A stretch of DNA of 64,000 nucleotides from Epiperipatus broadwayi (taxonomy: Eukaryota; Onychophora; Udeonychophora; Euonychophora; Peripatidae): contig JAQFVV010000018.1 of the NCBI GenBank assembly GCA_028023455.1, positions 6,413,800 through 6,477,799 of the forward strand, written 5' to 3'. Both the position numbers and the translations under genes were made by a program. Numbering within the stretch: the stretch's first letter is position 1; each line of letters begins with the position of its first letter. The notes beneath the pieces are model-generated. The model worked only from the letters and a program-made list of their open reading frames with translations. It was not told the DNA's origin and searched no databases. This document shows positions 23,530 to 36,353 of the stretch, one piece after another.

Positions 23530-24364
23530 AGACTATACTTTGAAAGGGATTCAATTTGTAATATCTAAAAATAAATACACAATTTTTTATTACAAATTTC
23601 AGTTATTTTTGGGTCCCCCTTCTATATGGAAAAATCTCATTACAATTTTCAACACATGTCCATGAAAATCTAATTATTATGTATAATTTTTTTATGACAG
23701 ATTACTTCAAACTTTCACTCATGCCAAGTAATGATGTCTGATCTGAGATCAACTCATTACAATTCTCATCACAAAATTATAAGATTACAATAGAAAGCAG
23801 ATTAATGAAAATACAGTCACAAAAGAAAGTCAGATGAGAAGGTGAAAGGATTATATAAGCTACACTCAAAAATGATGTTAGAATCTTAAGAGCTATGACT
23901 TGGGGACAGTTATTAACATTTCCAGACAATTTTCTGTGAATTTCTTAGTCATTTTTTGATATTTCTCATTCTCATATATTTATTAAGTTGTTACCACAAA
24001 ACAGTAACATTTCTATAAATGTGGCTGAATCTTAGAAAGAAAGTTATCTTCTTAAAATATAATTCTTAATATTCATTGAAGAAGTTTGAATATCAAGGTC
24101 ATAATAACAGTTTATGTCTTTATAGTATAATACTAAACCATGCAGAAGTGTTTATTCTAAATAGAGAAAGTTAGTCATTACTAGTTGCCTGCTGAATGAG
24201 GATTTTTATATAAAAATAGATTTAAATATATAGTTTGTTTTAAGATATTTCAATTTTCAAGATCCATCAATTTACATTACTTATAATAAAACTACATATG
24301 GAATTGGCAAGCAAATGAGGTTGGAATACCAATTGATTGGGAAGAAAGTTTGTAATATAGCTAC
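23530..24364. other. No recognisable gene (ANKRD45 intron 1)
   Basis: AT-rich intron sequence between a SINE and an LTR element. Nothing could be supported. Confidence 0.3.
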
Positions 24365-24775
24365 TGTAGTATTTTGTAAAAATGGCAGACATGTTTGTGC
24401 ACTCCAGAAAAACTAGAATGTATTCGAGAGGTTGTTTTTAGATTGCGTGCTGATAACTGTGGAATTTAATTAAGGCATTGACGTAATGGCAATCGACAAT
24501 TCCAAGAGATATTTGCTGATTGCAAATATTTCTAGATAAGAGACGATACCTTATTGGATGATGTATTAATTGTTGCAGTTATCAGAAAGTGATAAGAAGA
24601 CTGGATAACAACTACGCAGGGCAGTATTTGAATAGGCAGTGATTTGAATACAACTACAGTAGAGATATCTCACATTAGTGCTTGCAGTTAATGACCAGCA
24701 CCCAGTGGAAATGTAGTCCATGGGTGTAGCTGAAAGAGCCCACAGAGATGGGGATACCACAGCGGAATATTGAGA

Positions 24776-24945
24776 GCATTCGTTGTAGACCATTCATTGG
24801 AGAGCATCCGTTTGCAGAGCATTCGTTGCAGAGCATTCGTTGCAGAGCATTCGTTGCAGATCATTCATTGGAGAGCATCTGTTTGCAGAGCATCTGTTGC
24901 AGAGCATTCGTTGCAGACCATTCGTTGCAGAGCATTCGTTGCAAG
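24776..24945 (+). repeat. 14-bp minisatellite in LTR1
   Basis: Tandem variants of GCAGAGCATTCGTT, about 12 copies, with substitutions such as GCAGACCATTCGTT and GGAGAGCATCTGTT. Because 14 is not a multiple of 3, all frames give similar Cys/His/Arg-rich peptides that are not genes. Confidence 0.9.
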
Positions 24946-25876
24946 AGAACAGCGTGGGAATTGAACTTTAGCGAACTGTAGAAATAGAGTCTTGCAGACT
25001 ATTCGCTTTTCAGACTAGGTAAAATTTAGTGAATCTTATTGTATATAGTTATTTGCTGACCGCACAGTCATACTTGTGGATATAACATTGGCACAGTCAG
25101 ACTGGCGGATATAACATTGGCGCAGTCGCATTTGGAACCTGTGAGTAGCGAATAAGTTTTGAACAACAAGTTTAGCTATAAATGGGGAAACCTGGTGAAA
25201 ATGGAAATCCCAGTTAGTATAACATTAACAATGGAAGTGAAAGTTTGGAAATAAAATACTTGCGCAGTTAACATCGGAAGCTGAGGCCCACCACGCTTAT
25301 GCAGTCACCATTTAATGTAACTGGTGAAGAAGTTCGGCAGCAAATTTGAATCGAACATTTCTGAGTGAAATAACAGGAAAGTAGGAATAGAAAAACAACA
25401 AAAACACCAGGGGGAGGTGTAGTATTTTGTAAAAATGGCAGACATGTTTGTGCACTCCAGAAAAACTAGAATGTATTCAAGAGATTGTTTTTAGATCGCG
25501 CGCTGATAACTGTGGAATTTAATTAAAGCATTGATGTAATGGCGATCGACAATTCCAAGAGATATTTTCTGATTGCAAATATTTCTAGATAAGAGATGAT
25601 ACCTTATTGGATGGTGTATTAATTGTTGCAGTTATAAGAAAATGATAAGAAGACTGGGTAACAACTACACAGGGCAGTATTTGAGTAACAACTATGCAGG
25701 CAATATTTGAGTAACAACTACGGAAGGCAGTGTTTGAGTAGGCAGTGATTTGAATACAACTACAGTAGAGATATCTGCATCAGTGCTTGTGGTTAATGTC
25801 CAGCGCCCAGTGGAAATGTAGTCCATGGGTGTAGTTGAAAGAGCCCACAGAGATGGGGAGACCGCAGCAGAGATAT

Positions 25877-26065
25877 TGAATGCATTTGTTGCAGAGCATT
25901 CATTGCAGATCATTCGTTGGAGAGCATCTGTTTGCAGACCATTTATTGGAAAGCATCCGTTGCAGAGCATTCATTGCAGAGCATCCATTGCAGAGCATTC
26001 ATTGCAGACCATTCATTGCAGAGCATCCATTGCAGAGCATTTGTTGCAGAGCATTCGTTGCAAGA
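25877..26065 (+). repeat. 14-bp minisatellite in LTR2
   Basis: The same unit as in LTR1, about 13 copies, with a different order and content of variants (more GCAGAGCATTCATT and GCAGAGCATCCATT). The array therefore changed after, or during, insertion. Confidence 0.9.
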
Positions 26066-26235
26066 GAACAGCATGGGAATTGAACTTTAGTGAACTGTAG
26101 AAATAGAGTCTTGCAGACTATTCGCTTTTCAGACTACGTAAAATCTAGTGAGTCTTATTGTATATAGTTATTTGCTGATCGCACAGTCATACTTGAGGAT
26201 ATAACATTGGCACAGTCAGACTGGCAGATATAGCA

Positions 26236-27230
26236 GCTGTATTATGTTGTCACAGATTTATTTGATTCAATTTTGTAGTTGTCATGGAAGATTCACCTTT
26301 TCATTGCAATGGTAGCAAATCAACTATTATCTGTTTAGGGATAGAGGTAAAGAAGGAAATCATTAAACTCCTTATGACTTTGGCTATACACCAGTTTTAA
26401 GAATCACATAATTTTTCTAAATAATTTTTAATCTGCTTCAGATAATTTTAATGTTTCTTTTCATTTTAATATTACTTAATACAAGAATTAATTAATCAGT
26501 AAATGTAACAGCAATACAACAAAATTCCTACAACATTTCCAATCTAAAATTATTTTTTTATGCAAGAAGCATTGTAATTGTTTAGTAATCACCTTTTGCT
26601 TTCATTTTATCAAAGCTTATGACATGAAAGTTTTAGTTACATTAAAAGTTTGCATTAATCTTATAACTACATAAGTTTTAAGTTAGATTTGCAGAAATTA
26701 TCTGCAGAAATTTTTACCATTTGGAGAAAGCATCAGAAAAAAACAGTACAAAGAGTGTCATGGTTTCTAAAGTTCACTTTTAATGTATACTTGATAATGT
26801 AACTCTTGTCCCTTTATTATCAAACCAAGCTAAATAAATATTACTTCATATCATTAACTGGTCATACTAGTCATGTCTATATCTTCAGATACAGAAGTGA
26901 AGCCATACCTTAACATTTATCAGAATATATTTGATGAAGCACTTTGTGGTGATTTGGTGTAGATAGTAACAAATATGAAAAATTCTATAATGTATCGAAC
27001 AAACAATTAAATGACCTTCCAACAACTGACTAAAATTCTTATTTTTTTATATAGAGTATTCTTGTATAGTAAACAATATTATCTGAAATATTTTGTTAAA
27101 TATTAGTCATATAATTATGACTGCAAATTTTTATCAGTATCTTATGAATCCTGAAGCTTTTTCTTTCTTTCTCATTGTTGCTTTTCAACTGTTTTTAGCA
27201 CTTGATAAGATATGTGACTAGTAAAATTGC
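26236..27230. other. No recognisable gene (ANKRD45 intron 1)
   Basis: AT-rich intron sequence, ending in a (TA)n tract at about 27229-27246. Nothing could be supported. Confidence 0.3.
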
Positions 27231-27246
27231 ATATATATATATATAT

Positions 27247-27960
27247 TGTAACGAGCACAGACGTTCGTTACATTGTTGTTTTTTTTATTTATTTATTAAA
27301 CATGAAAGTAAATTAAAAAGTTCGCATTTAAAAATTTTCTTTAAGAATTAAAAATGGAAATTAAATATCATCTTAAACTCTTATATATTAAATCGCACAG
27401 ATAATGAAAAATTATTAAAATAAAAATTTATTAAAGAAAAAGTATTTTAAAACTAAATTTTAAAAAGATTTGGAGATAAAATTATATCTTTAAATTTATC
27501 TTTAAACATATTTTTGATTTGGAAAACAGGTTAATTAATCAGAAATGGAAATGATTGTTAATTAGTTAAATGTAAACCAGCCTTCGGCATTTAAATGTAA
27601 AAACACCGGTCAGATAAGAAAACAATAGAAACTGTTAGCAAATAAGAAGAAATCCCTATGGAATCGGACCGCAGCGAAAGGACCATCGCATCGGTGACGT
27701 AATGTAAATTCAATCCTTCACATTAATATAAAAGGAAAATTTGGAAATTATTAATCAGTGACTAGTTATTGATGATTATTACGATGTAACAGCTAGGTGT
27801 TAGTGCTGAGGGGATTGAAAAAGACGCACAGCTTCAATCCCTTCAGTTCTGCTAAGAAAGGAAGAAAAATGAACCATCGTTTCTACATTGAGGACCAACT
27901 ACACTAAAAAATCTCCGGATGGATCAGTCTTCAGCTGATTAAAGTAAAAAAAAATTTGGC
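27247..27960 (+). mobile_element. Candidate solo LTR
   Basis: It starts in a (TA)n tract with TGTAACGAGCAC, then GTTCGTTACA, an inverted start common in Ty3-like LTRs. A TATA box (ATATAAAAGG) lies at about 27727, and CAGCTGATTAAAG lies near the end at about 27935. The latter closely resembles CAGCTGAATAAAG in the candidate LTR at 29139-30250. It is GC-richer than the flanks from 27570 on. The 3' end and target duplication could not be fixed. Confidence 0.4.
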
Positions 27961-28568
27961 CAAATGGTTGGCACTATTGCACACAACCTGCCATTTGTGT
28001 ACTTAAGCTTTACCTTCACCTGAATAATTAACTATGCAATTTTGATTTTTAGTGAATACTAGTGATATGCAGTAAGACATTTGTATCCTGTTTCTAACTA
28101 AATGGTATAAGACATTTGGTGAGAAATTTTCAATTAGTGGCTAAAGGCCATATTTATGATTATCTTGCTAATTAGAACTATAATACTTTAAAAATTTCAA
28201 TATCCTAAAACTGATTTCAGACCAGTAGCTTATGTAGCACATATATGCTAGTAAGATATATTTTAATGTCCTCAGATATAAACTAACTAGAGGTAACTTT
28301 TGATTTCATGGAAATAAGAATCATGACTGCCTTATTTTACATTAACTATATAATGTAACTTCTGGAATTGGCAAAAGAGATGTCATTAGAGACAATTAAT
28401 GTAAACTAATGGGAAGTCAGTAAAATATTTGTTATAGATGCTTTGATTATTTAAAAATGCTTCTGAGAATTTACAAATTAAATGTAATGGAGATTTTCTA
28501 TAAGTATTTTATTTCTATAAAAATATTATTTTTTTATAAGTCAAAATTAATTTATCTTTTATATGAAG
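27961..28568. other. No recognisable feature before ANKRD45 exon 2
   Basis: Intron sequence with the exon 2 acceptor at its end. The open frame that begins at 28457 upstream of the exon is intronic read-through. Confidence 0.4.
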
Positions 28569-28736
28569 GTTATACTCCTCTTCATATTGCTTGCATTTGG
28601 GGAAAATTAGAACTTGTACAGGCCCTTGTTGAAAATGGTGCAAGTTTAGACAAGAAAACACTTAATAAAGAAAAGCCTACAGATATGGCCCAGTTTTACA
28701 ATCACCCTGAGATTCAAGAATACCTTAAATGGGCAG
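28569..28736 (+). CDS. ANKRD45: ANKRD45 exon 2 (core ankyrin repeat)
   Basis: This 168-base exon continues the reading frame (phase 1 to phase 1). It lies between a pyrimidine tract with ATATGAAG acceptor and a GGGCAG|GTAAGT donor, the strongest donor in the gene. It encodes an ankyrin helix-turn-helix, GYTPLHIACIWGKLELVQAL, then ENGASLDKKT and a partial following repeat ending in EYLKWA. The TPLH motif and the spacing are canonical. This is the segment most similar to human ANKRD45 (GYTLLHCAAAWGRLE there). Intron 1 before it is about 11 kb and holds LINE, mariner and LTR insertions in the sense direction. Confidence 0.92.
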
Positions 28737-29138
28737 GTAAGTTTAATAAAATAATCATAATAACTAAAAGCATATTTTAGTTTAGCGTAAATTTAAGATT
28801 TAATTGAGTGGTGAAAATGATACTTATACTGTTAATCTAAAAAAGAGAGTTAGTTATAAAAATTTTGTTTTTTCAATGCCACATTAAAGCTATAACATTT
28901 TTAAGTACCTACACCAGTCATATTTGAATTTCTAAATAATGAATACCATATATCTTAAAAATGCACATTTTAATTAAATAAATAAATCACTTTAACAATA
29001 ATTATTTTTCTTGAATTAAAATCTGAGTTAAGATTATTTAAGACAATATAAGTAGTTATAATGTAAATAATTCTGACAAAAGTTTTTAAATAAAATTAAA
29101 AAAAATCCACATATTTTAAATTAAATTTATATATATAT

Positions 29139-30250
29139 TGTAACCATTTGGGTTACATAGCACATAATAATATAGTGTGTGTGCATAAATATATATAAAG
29201 CTGAAAGGAAAATAGAAATAAACACAGAGAAAAATTGTAGTAGATATTTTCTACATTCACTGAAATAAAAATAATAAATAAAGGGTTAAATAACTCTGGA
29301 TTTAAAATAATATTTTATTATAAAATTAAATATTTAAAAAAGGTGTGATAAATAAAAATTACTATTTTCTGATTTTGAAAATTTAAAAACAAGCATGTTT
29401 TCTGATAATTGTAAAAATATCTATTTTTGAAATCTTTTAATTAATTTGTAAATTTCTATTATCTGAATAAAAACGTGTGTAGATCCCAAAGGATTAAAGT
29501 TAATTGAAATCAACTTTTTCCAATCACACTTTGATAAAAATTTCAAGCTTGTTTTCAAAAGGATTAGACAGATTGAAAACATACTATGTTTTTATCATCT
29601 GACCCAACCAAGATTATAAAAAGACTGATAAAAATATCAGTTTTTCTGGCAGTTTTGTAAGAGTTAGCTGGAAGTCTGATTTTAATATTTTAAGCAGTGG
29701 CCAACTGCAAAGTTTGGATTTAATATTTTTGGGAAGAGTTAGTAGAAGAGCTAGCTAAAAAGTTGGCTAAAATATTTTGTGAAGAGTTGGTAACTGTAGC
29801 TGAGAATGGCAACAATAAAGTCAGCTGCAGAGATGGCTCGTAGAATTATACAGAGAACTGCCATGAGGATGTAAGAATGCAAGGAAGTAGCTGCTCTTCA
29901 GTTCAATAATGGAGTTTGAATTGACCTAGAGGTAAAAGGTCAAGATGCTTTGTAATTCATAGCCTTAAAAGTGTTCTGGAAAACAGCTTGCTGACCTGAA
30001 GCTTACTAAATCCAAGTCTAAGTGGAACCAAGTGCAGAAGGGAGAAAGCCAACCATACATGAATTATATATGTTTACCTGATGATTACAATTGTCTGGAT
30101 TGACCAAAAACCATCTTTCCCAAGAGAAACTCCAGCTGAATAAAGAAGTAGTTATACATATGCTGCTGTGTCTATATGGAAAGAAGCACAGATAAACATG
30201 TATACAAAAGTGAATTGTTTTTAAATAATTCATTTGGGAAGTCATTTTAA
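29139..30250 (+). mobile_element. Candidate solo LTR, second family member
   Basis: It starts next to TA repeats with TGTAACCATTTGGGTTACA, which has the same TGTAAC..GTTACA layout as the element at 27247. A TATA-like ATTATAAAAAGAC at about 29614 is followed by GC-richer sequence and CAGCTGAATAAAG at about 30133. The end is not defined and no internal region is present. It lies sense in ANKRD45 intron 2. Confidence 0.4.
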
Positions 30251-33200
30251 ATCTATATTTTAATATTTAAAGACATTTATAATTAGTTAAGGGGTAACCT
30301 TATACAAAGTTTTCTAACCTCTCAAAAATTGGCTATACCTTCTTTTAAAAGAATAAAAAAAGCTGAATAGAATTTGATAAACTGATTTTTTAAAATATTG
30401 ATACACACATATATATGTAAATTTTATGTATATTCAAAATGGATTAATTATAAAAATTATTATTTATTGTTTAACAAAATTAAATTTGTTAATATGCTGT
30501 GTAATTCTGTATGTTTTAGTAAACCTAGCATAAGGATTTGTATTATTTAAAATATAATTTAAAAACTTAATCATGTATTATTGTAGGTTAAGTCAAATAT
30601 GTTCAGAAATTACCCATACTCGCATGTATGTGTGCATATATAGATGGATGCTTGTCAAGTATAACACATAAAATTTTAATCATTTTTTTAATAATTAGTT
30701 TATGTTAATTGAAATGTTTTATTGTACATTATAAAATGCACGTCTGTGTACGTATGTATGTATGTGTTTATAGATACTTATTAAGAAATATTGTAAATCA
30801 ATGTAAAACTTTAGTTATGCATATAATTTTGTATACTTTTCAAAATCAGAACCCTTATCCTATAAGACCTTAATTTTGTTTTTTTATTATTGTTAATAAA
30901 CTTGTATTTAATTATTAAAAATTGTATTGCATCATTTCTTGGTCATATAACAGTAATAGAGCTTATGTTTTCTGAGCTAGATTTGAGCATGAGATGAATA
31001 TATGAATGAGGATGTGTATTTAGTGCTTTTGGGCATCCAGAAATGATCAATCATCATACTGGTTGGTGCAAAAGAGAATGCTCTTTAAAGCCCATGCACT
31101 ACTTTTTATTTTAGTTTGGTCTTATTAAAAATTTAAGTTTATAGTTGGCCATTACAAGTGGCCTGAGCATTGATGATGATTAGCATGTTTTAATTTCCCA
31201 GCATTATTGTTCAGATTTTTTAAAATTATGTGTTCTGATGGATTCACACTTAGTTTGTGCCTCCAAATTAATGTTTAAATAATTGCCCAAGCTGGCAAAG
31301 GCCCAATAAGTAGCCTGGTCTACAGAAGACCCATTTCCAATCCATTCACAAGGTTGACTGTTGATTTATATTTTTTATTGTTCAAATCCAGCAACAAGAT
31401 TGATAATGGATTTATTGTACTGATTTACTATATTGTGGATCATTCATGATGATGAATGGTATTTTGAGTATTGCTTATATTTACTTTTTGATAATGCTGG
31501 TTGATATATGATTGATGTATAGCTATTTTAGTTACTCTGAAGAGTGACTGGCTGATCTCTGAGTTCTATTTGATCTCATGCTCCTCTTAAATATATCTTA
31601 CTTATATATAATTTTGTAAATTATTGATATTTCATTTTAAATTGACTTAGTGGTGATGGTGAGTTTCCATCACCTCAGGTTCATCTCATCAACCCCATCC
31701 CATTACAATATATATATATATATAAGAATGAAATATACCCAAGATAACAAAAGAAAGAAATTCAGCATTAATGTTTTAATATTTTCATAACGAAAAACAA
31801 CAATTCTTGGCTAGTTTGTGAAGACAACATTAAAAGTTTTAATGATGTATCATTAAATATCATAAATTCAGCCATTTACATGTCTTATAATTAAAATATA
31901 GATATCTTACCCTATAACTGTTCCCCCAACTTATATTCTTTACATTATATGATAATGTCATCTATTCTACAGATTTTTATAATCTAAATGGCTTAGAATG
32001 CGCCACAATTTGATTTACCCTGACTACTTAATGCTTATCATGAAAATAGATGTCACTTCTATGCAGTTTAAAGTATATTTTCTAAAAGATTCATTTGATA
32101 ATTATGAAGAAAAGAAATTAAAAAAAATGTATAAATGAATTAGACTAAATACAGGAATTCCTTTCATATTGGCAATACATGTTTGATAAAACCAGAAATA
32201 GATACTATCATAAACATAACTCTAAATAGATGATAAGAAATATCTCAAAGAAAGTTAATGTCAGTTTCCTAAGACTGAGAGAAGAATTATTGGATCTTTG
32301 TGAACTTAAGACATCATATTGTTGGTAACTTATTATGCGAGAGTATCATGAAACTTTTGAACTAATTAATGTTACAAAATTTCCAATGTTAAGGGTTATT
32401 ATAATCAAAAAGTTTGTATCCAAAAATTACAAAAACTAAGGTAATAAATTATGCAGAGATCAACAAACCCATAAAGACTCTGTTATTTTCCAAAACTATC
32501 TTTTTTAAGCTTTACAAGCAGAACATCCATTCTAATGTGGATAGTATGATGTGAAAGCAATGTGACATAACTATAAGAAATGGGTTCATGGAATTATCAA
32601 GTAAATCTAATTTCCCAATCACTAAAAAGTTTATATTTAACAATTATTAAAAGAAATATATCAATTATATTGTCTTATTGTAAATACTAGAGGGACTATC
32701 ATGATTTGGGTTTTTCTATCATAGTATTTTTTTGTTTCAGTCATCACCATGTATGGATTTATCAGACTTGTTTTCTCAAAGCATTTTCATTTTCCAAGAT
32801 AACAATACTTTCCAATAATCTTATGTAAAAATATTTACCTTTATGAGCTATTCTAGAAATATGAACTATAGATGGCTATTTTCTGCCTTCATCTCTCAGA
32901 GAATCATTAGCAGCAGTTTACAGATGATAATAAACATTATAATTCCAAAAAAATTCCATTAAAAGTAAATTGTTTGATTACTATACAAACCACTCCTAAA
33001 AGCACATAATATTTCATTATGCTCCTTATTTCATATTGCAGTACTGTCTTTTAACTTCTTTTGTGTCAAATTTTATCTTTTGACTGACTTTGACACATTA
33101 TTTGATTATAACGATTCACTGTATTCTATCCTCAGCTATATCTTCAGAGTGAAAATTGTCACTACTATACTTCTTTAGAATGTCTTTGAAATAAAAGTGG

Positions 33201-33870
33201 CAATAAATTAGGAACTAATATTTATTCATGTTTAACATTATTTCTCCATTTCAAATGCTCAGATTTTCAATCAGAATTGTAATGATTCCTCTCATTCCAT
33301 CAAATAAAATGCTTATGTATAAACTTCAGTAAATAACCAAATGAAATAAAACATTACTGCAAACTTGTTCAATTAATTTAAAACAAAATTCATTGACTAA
33401 AGTAATATATGACACATCTTTACTCCTAAAACTTTTTCTGCATTTACCCCTAAAAGTCATATTCACATTGCTTCTCAATTCTGTAAATCAACATTGAATC
33501 TCTGATAGCAATTCATCTATGACTGGCAACAAACTATTCAAACAAAATTTTTGAAAGTACTTTTGCTTTAATTGATAAAATCAATCAATAGTAAAGTTTT
33601 TCAGAATGTTTTTGAAATAATCTTAAATGCAATGTACATCTCCCACAAAATCTATCCTAAGCTTTTCATATTATATTATTTCCATTTTATAATAGTCAAC
33701 TTTGAATCAGTTTGTAAAAGGAAGAATGTATCAAGATGCTATATAGATATGACCTATAGAGGTTTTAATTTAAACAAATTAAAAGCTAAACAATAATTTC
33801 ATTTTTTTAGTTTTTAGATTTGTAATATGTTCATAATCTTTCTATTCTTGTCAACAATATTATCTACAGT
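30251..33870. other. ANKRD45 intron 2, mostly unclassified
   Basis: No gene. 31000-31700 is less AT-rich and may hold an old retroelement (GCCCAAGCTGGCAAAGGCCC; a B-box-like GTTCAAATCC at about 31380). A (TA)n tract lies at about 31710-31724. From about 32000 the pyrimidine bias of the plus strand suggests antisense LINE sequence, continuing the endonuclease fragment at 33880. Confidence 0.3.
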
Positions 33871-33879
33871 CTTTTATAT

Positions 33880-34150
33880 TTTCTTTATTTTTTTAAAATT
33901 ATATCAATAAAAGTATCATTAACATTGCATGGCAAAATTTCATGGATTCAAATAGTTTAAAAAAATTCTGATAGTTTTGAAGTCAACATAGTACCATATT
34001 TTATAACTTCTCTATGTATCTCATTAAAAATTGTCACCATTTCATTTTTAAAATTACAAAGAAAACCAACATTATACTCTCCCAGAAGAAACATTTGCTC
34101 TTTTAAAGGTACTGATATAACTCTCTTAAATCTCTGAATCTAATGTAGAA
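33880..34150 (-). pseudogene. LINE endonuclease fragment, antisense
   Basis: The minus strand reads VISVPLKEQMFLLGEYNVGF, resembling the endonuclease motif xxPxxEQMFLLGDFNARVG of RTE-like LINEs. The catalytic DFNA region is degraded to EYNV, and further motifs are only faintly visible. Short and decayed. Confidence 0.4.
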
Positions 34151-34680
34151 GCATAGACAGAATACAATGCTACAAATCTATCTTTGTTTAAATTTAAATA
34201 AGTAAATATAATGATGTACATTTAAAAGCTATCATTCCATCACTTCTTTCTTTTATTCAAAATATTATCATATAAAAAAAATCATACATTGATTTAGCAA
34301 CATATTGTTTTTTCGGTTTATACAATATTTTCAGCACAACAACAACAAAATCTTAAATTACCATAATCAATGAATGTCTATCTCTTCAAAGTTTCAAATT
34401 CAATAATTCACTTTTAAATCTTCTTGTCAGTTATTGAATGTCTGCTTTTAAATCTTTATATTATGATTATGAAATTCTGTCAAATGAAAAATGTTATATT
34501 TTACTTTAATAAAGTCATTATTAATAAATATCATTATCAGAGAACTGAACAGGACTCTTCTTTTTATAGAACACACTAATAGATATATGCCAATACATTT
34601 CTTTAGGGAATTCCATATCTTATTGAGATGACAATCTGGTAATGTCTAATAATCAATAAAAATTAACATGAATAATTAAC

Positions 34681-34999
34681 TGTATTTTTATATTGGACTA
34701 TTTCCATCATATAATATGTATTGAATGTCTTTAGAAAAATTTAACTTTATTTAAATATTCCAAATACATTCAACTGTTATTAATAGCACATCAAACAGGT
34801 TAGTATATGCACAATACTTTGAGAGATATTATTCTCCCCTCTTCTTTAGGTGTTGCTGACCTGACCAGTGACAGTACTAGTATGGGATTCGAACCTTAAT
34901 CCTTAGATTCTTGAATAGAATATTTAAATAAAGTTAAATTTTTCTAAAGACATTCAATACACATATTAGATGATGGAAATAGTCCAATATAAAAATACA
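34681..34999. mobile_element. TIR element of 319 bp with a tRNA-like B box inside
   Basis: Inverted arms of about 80 bases start TGTATTTTTATATTGGACTA and include GACATTCAATAC and ATATTTAAATAAAGTTAAAT. Between them is a GC-richer insert. Its minus strand carries GGTTCGAATCCC (about 34884-34895), a perfect pol III B box, followed by GTCACTGGTCAGGTCAGCAA. A deletion derivative lies at 1929-2079. Confidence 0.75.
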
Positions 35000-35059
35000 A
35001 ATAGAACACCATCATTACAAACCTTCAGGAAAACAAAATGAATAGTTAATATTTCTAAA

Positions 35060-35560
35060 TAATGAACACTGAATTTTATAAAAGTAATTTGGAAAAGTAT
35101 TTATTTTTTAATGCAATTATCATTTCAATTTTTAAACTTAGTAGTCTATGATTTGTCCAATAATCTGTATGCAATTGCTCATGTAAAATGAAATTTTTTT
35201 CTATTTTGTCTCTTAAGTATAATATAGCTGCCATTTTCTTTACTATAAATGCATCCAAGTTCTTTATAAGAATTTATTCTGTCTAAAAAAAGTTTGTGGG
35301 TGGTAAATTCATGTGCTGAGCATTTTATTGACTGCAAACTAATTTGTAATAATAATATTTCAAATATTTTTGGGCCAACATGAGTTTTAAAATTACCACT
35401 GAAAAAAAGATTTTTAATGGTATTGATTTAATAACACTTTCCAACCAACTATAAAGCTTTATTTCTCTGATCTCATTGATAAAATGGGCACAAGTACCAT
35501 TGAATGACCTAAGTTTTATTATCATTACTCCTCTAGTGACTCATGTAGGAATTCCAATTG
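35060..35560 (-). pseudogene. RTE-like LINE endonuclease fragment, antisense
   Basis: The minus strand gives TDYWTNHRLLSLKIEM, the GADCWTDHRLVRSKM motif that ends the endonuclease domain. In broken frames upstream of it lies an FxxGNFNxHVGPKIFE-like stretch for the GDFNAHVG catalytic motif. The same family as the plus-strand copy at 39880-42450. Confidence 0.6.
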
Positions 35561-36308
35561 ACATAATAAATTAGACAATCCAATACCATGCAGTCTTTTT
35601 CACTTTATAACTTGAAATCATTTACATACTCAAACGTTTGTCCCATAGAAAGTGGATATCACTTAGATTAGCTATAAATATTAGTCTTAAATCTTGATGC
35701 TTTTTAACAAGTGCTTCTTTTTATTAAGATCTTCCAAAGTTCTTATCAAATACATTTTGAACATTTTATCTATTTATAGTTTTAACAAAATTAGAATTAA
35801 AATATTTACATTTATTACTATTCTACAGTCCATCACCACAATGATCTAACAAGATTGTATGAGATGGCATTTATATTGCTCTGTGAAAGATCACAATTAA
35901 GGATTTCAATCTTCTAAACATGCCCTGGTCATTGAATGTGCACAAAAGACTGAAGTAAGAATATGTGTATGTGGAAGTAAAAGATAGAAATGTTTTTAGA
36001 CAAACCCACAATCTCAGTGTTACAATGGTGTAATGATATGATTGATATCATAAGAAATTTATGACAACTGGATACTATATTAATTCATGGGACAGAATAA
36101 AGTAAAAAAATACAGTATTGTATTAAAAACAGTGTGTAGTTAGTTATTGGTGAACCATATTTATTCTACAAGACAATAGCAGATATTTTTGTTTGGATAA
36201 TGTTTATTCATACTTTAAAATCTTAGATTCTAAAGATTATTACATTATTCATTATCTCTAGTCCCTATTGATATTGTGAATGTAACATCACATTGTCCAA
36301 ACCCAACA

Positions 36309-36353
36309 TACAAATATATATATATCAAGTAATATATATATATATATATATAT
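36309..36353. repeat. (TA)n microsatellite
   Basis: Two TA runs, about 36316-36326 and 36331-36352, just upstream of ANKRD45 exon 3. Confidence 0.9.

Larger units (their letters stand above)
24365..26235 (+). mobile_element. Miniature LTR retrotransposon (TRIM-like)
   Basis: Two direct LTRs (24365-25116 and 25418-26235) flank only about 300 bases. The LTRs begin TGTAGTATTTTGTAAAAATG and end near GGATATAACA or AGATATAGCA. Right after LTR1 comes TTGGCGCAGTCGCATTTGG, a primer-binding-site position and motif usual in Ty3-like elements. Right before LTR2 is a purine tract, CAGGGGGAGG. The interior has no gag or pol, so the element must have been mobilised by another. The second LTR is longer because of extra copies of an internal AGTAACAACTA block (about 25684-25740). 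Only three of five flanking bases match (GCTAC and GCTGT), so the target duplication is unclear. It lies sense in ANKRD45 intron 1. Confidence 0.85.

Noticed and set aside
24776-24945. Regularly repeated short units reminiscent of a CRISPR array
   Set aside because: Units are contiguous with no spacers, lie inside an LTR, and the genome is eukaryotic.
24748-26100. Long open frames with repeating Cys/His/Arg-rich peptides
   Set aside because: They are translations of the 14-bp minisatellite in the LTRs; all frames give similar peptides because 14 is not divisible by 3.
28457-28568. Open frame upstream of ANKRD45 exon 2
   Set aside because: Read-through of intron sequence; splice acceptor and homology start the exon at 28569.
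30065-30110. CTGATGA in the candidate LTR at 29139
   Set aside because: No GAAA box at the right distance and no flanking stems.
31370-31400. B-box-like GTTCAAATCC as a SINE
   Set aside because: No A box, tail or second copy was found in the window.
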